Assembly: GCF_003534205.1 (NCBI RefSeq)
Contig: NZ_CP011102.1
Coordinates: forward strand, 2,988,036 to 3,052,035
Length of the DNA: 64,000 nt
Reading direction: 5' to 3'
Origin: Listeria weihenstephanensis
GTDB lineage: Bacteria; Bacillota; Bacilli; Lactobacillales; Listeriaceae
The notes beneath the pieces are model-generated. The model did not search any database. It saw only the letters and a program-made list of their open reading frames with translations, and had not been told where the DNA came from. The translations under genes and the position numbers were made by a program. This document shows positions 63,923 through 64,000 of the stretch, one piece after another (within the stretch, counting starts at the first letter, position 1; each line of letters starts with the position of its first letter).

Positions 63923-64000
63923 TGACAAGACCCTCCAATTATCCACTATTCTTCATAATGAATAATACCGTAAAAATGGCTTTTTTTCAAGATGTAAATA

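Noticed and set aside
1-64000. tRNA or rRNA genes
   Set aside because: I found no cloverleaf with a TTCRANY T-arm or rRNA-like stretch in the intergenic sequences I read.

Overview
The window looks like a chromosomal segment of a Listeriaceae bacterium, most likely Listeria. The evidence is a low-to-moderate GC Firmicute with strong AGGAGG-type ribosome sites, a complete walRKHIJ-htrA block, glmU-prs, a DHA2 exporter resembling Listeria MdrM/MdrT, LXG secretion genes and LPXTG surface proteins. The LIPI-1 virulence genes that follow prs in L. monocytogenes are absent; walR comes next instead. A sensu-lato (non-pathogenic) Listeria is my guess, not a proof.

Layout. 1-1.1 kb: end of a metallophosphoesterase lipoprotein gene, a small membrane protein and a broken secreted peptide. 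1.2-4.5 kb: restriction-modification island (HNH nuclease, divergent C5-cytosine methyltransferase, HpaII-type endonuclease). 4.6-8.9 kb: LXG toxin operon (two small helical partner proteins, an LXG-TNT NADase-type toxin, an immunity-like protein). The toxin gene is split by an ISL3-family element with a perfect 8-bp duplication. 9-11.8 kb: PemK/MazF-like protein, mutT-like Nudix, dbpA. 11.8-12.5 kb: three tandem non-coding repeats of about 295 bp. 12.6-21.9 kb: CapA-like protein, CDF transporter, DHA2 exporter with its operator, AEC permease, Mga-like regulator, quinone oxidoreductase, rlmN. 22.2-23.6 kb: second copy of the IS. 23.7-29.7 kb: SRPBCC protein, DUF915 hydrolase, PadR-box membrane-protein operon, secreted PL8 lyase. 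29.7-35.6 kb: an frv-like PTS operon (EIIA, EIIBC, M42 peptidase, MalY-type aminotransferase, PRD regulator) with a cre site. 36-44 kb: surface island with two paralogous secreted SdrD_B-like proteins, an LPXTG protein with a duplicated module, a DUF916/DUF3324 protein, and a 28-codon type I toxin with its antisense RNA. 44-50.7 kb: LacI repressor, GH3 glycosidase and a divergent sugar ABC importer sharing an operator and a cre box. 50.7-53.7 kb: glycosyltransferase, PadR/HAAS pair, ACT protein. 53.9-64 kb: htrA, walJ, walI, walH, walK, walR, prs, glmU.

Genes working together. WalK/WalR with WalH/WalI form the essential cell-wall two-component system, with walJ and htrA downstream. The LXG operon follows the ywqHIJK plan of Bacillus: two chaperone-like proteins, toxin, immunity. 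Here only immunity and the partner proteins remain intact. The PadR regulator at 53.2 kb and the operon at 25.6 kb share an identical palindromic box, which suggests one small regulon. The frv-like genes and the GH3/ABC genes each look like a carbohydrate-uptake unit under CcpA control.

Least explained features. Three dispersed palindromic elements (20.6, 37.9 and 53.8 kb) keep a common core while their helices change by compensatory substitutions. A second repeat family occurs in tandem at 11.8-12.5 kb with a divergent single copy at 25.4 kb. In the type I toxin locus one of the palindromes sits between the apparent ribosome site and the toxin start.
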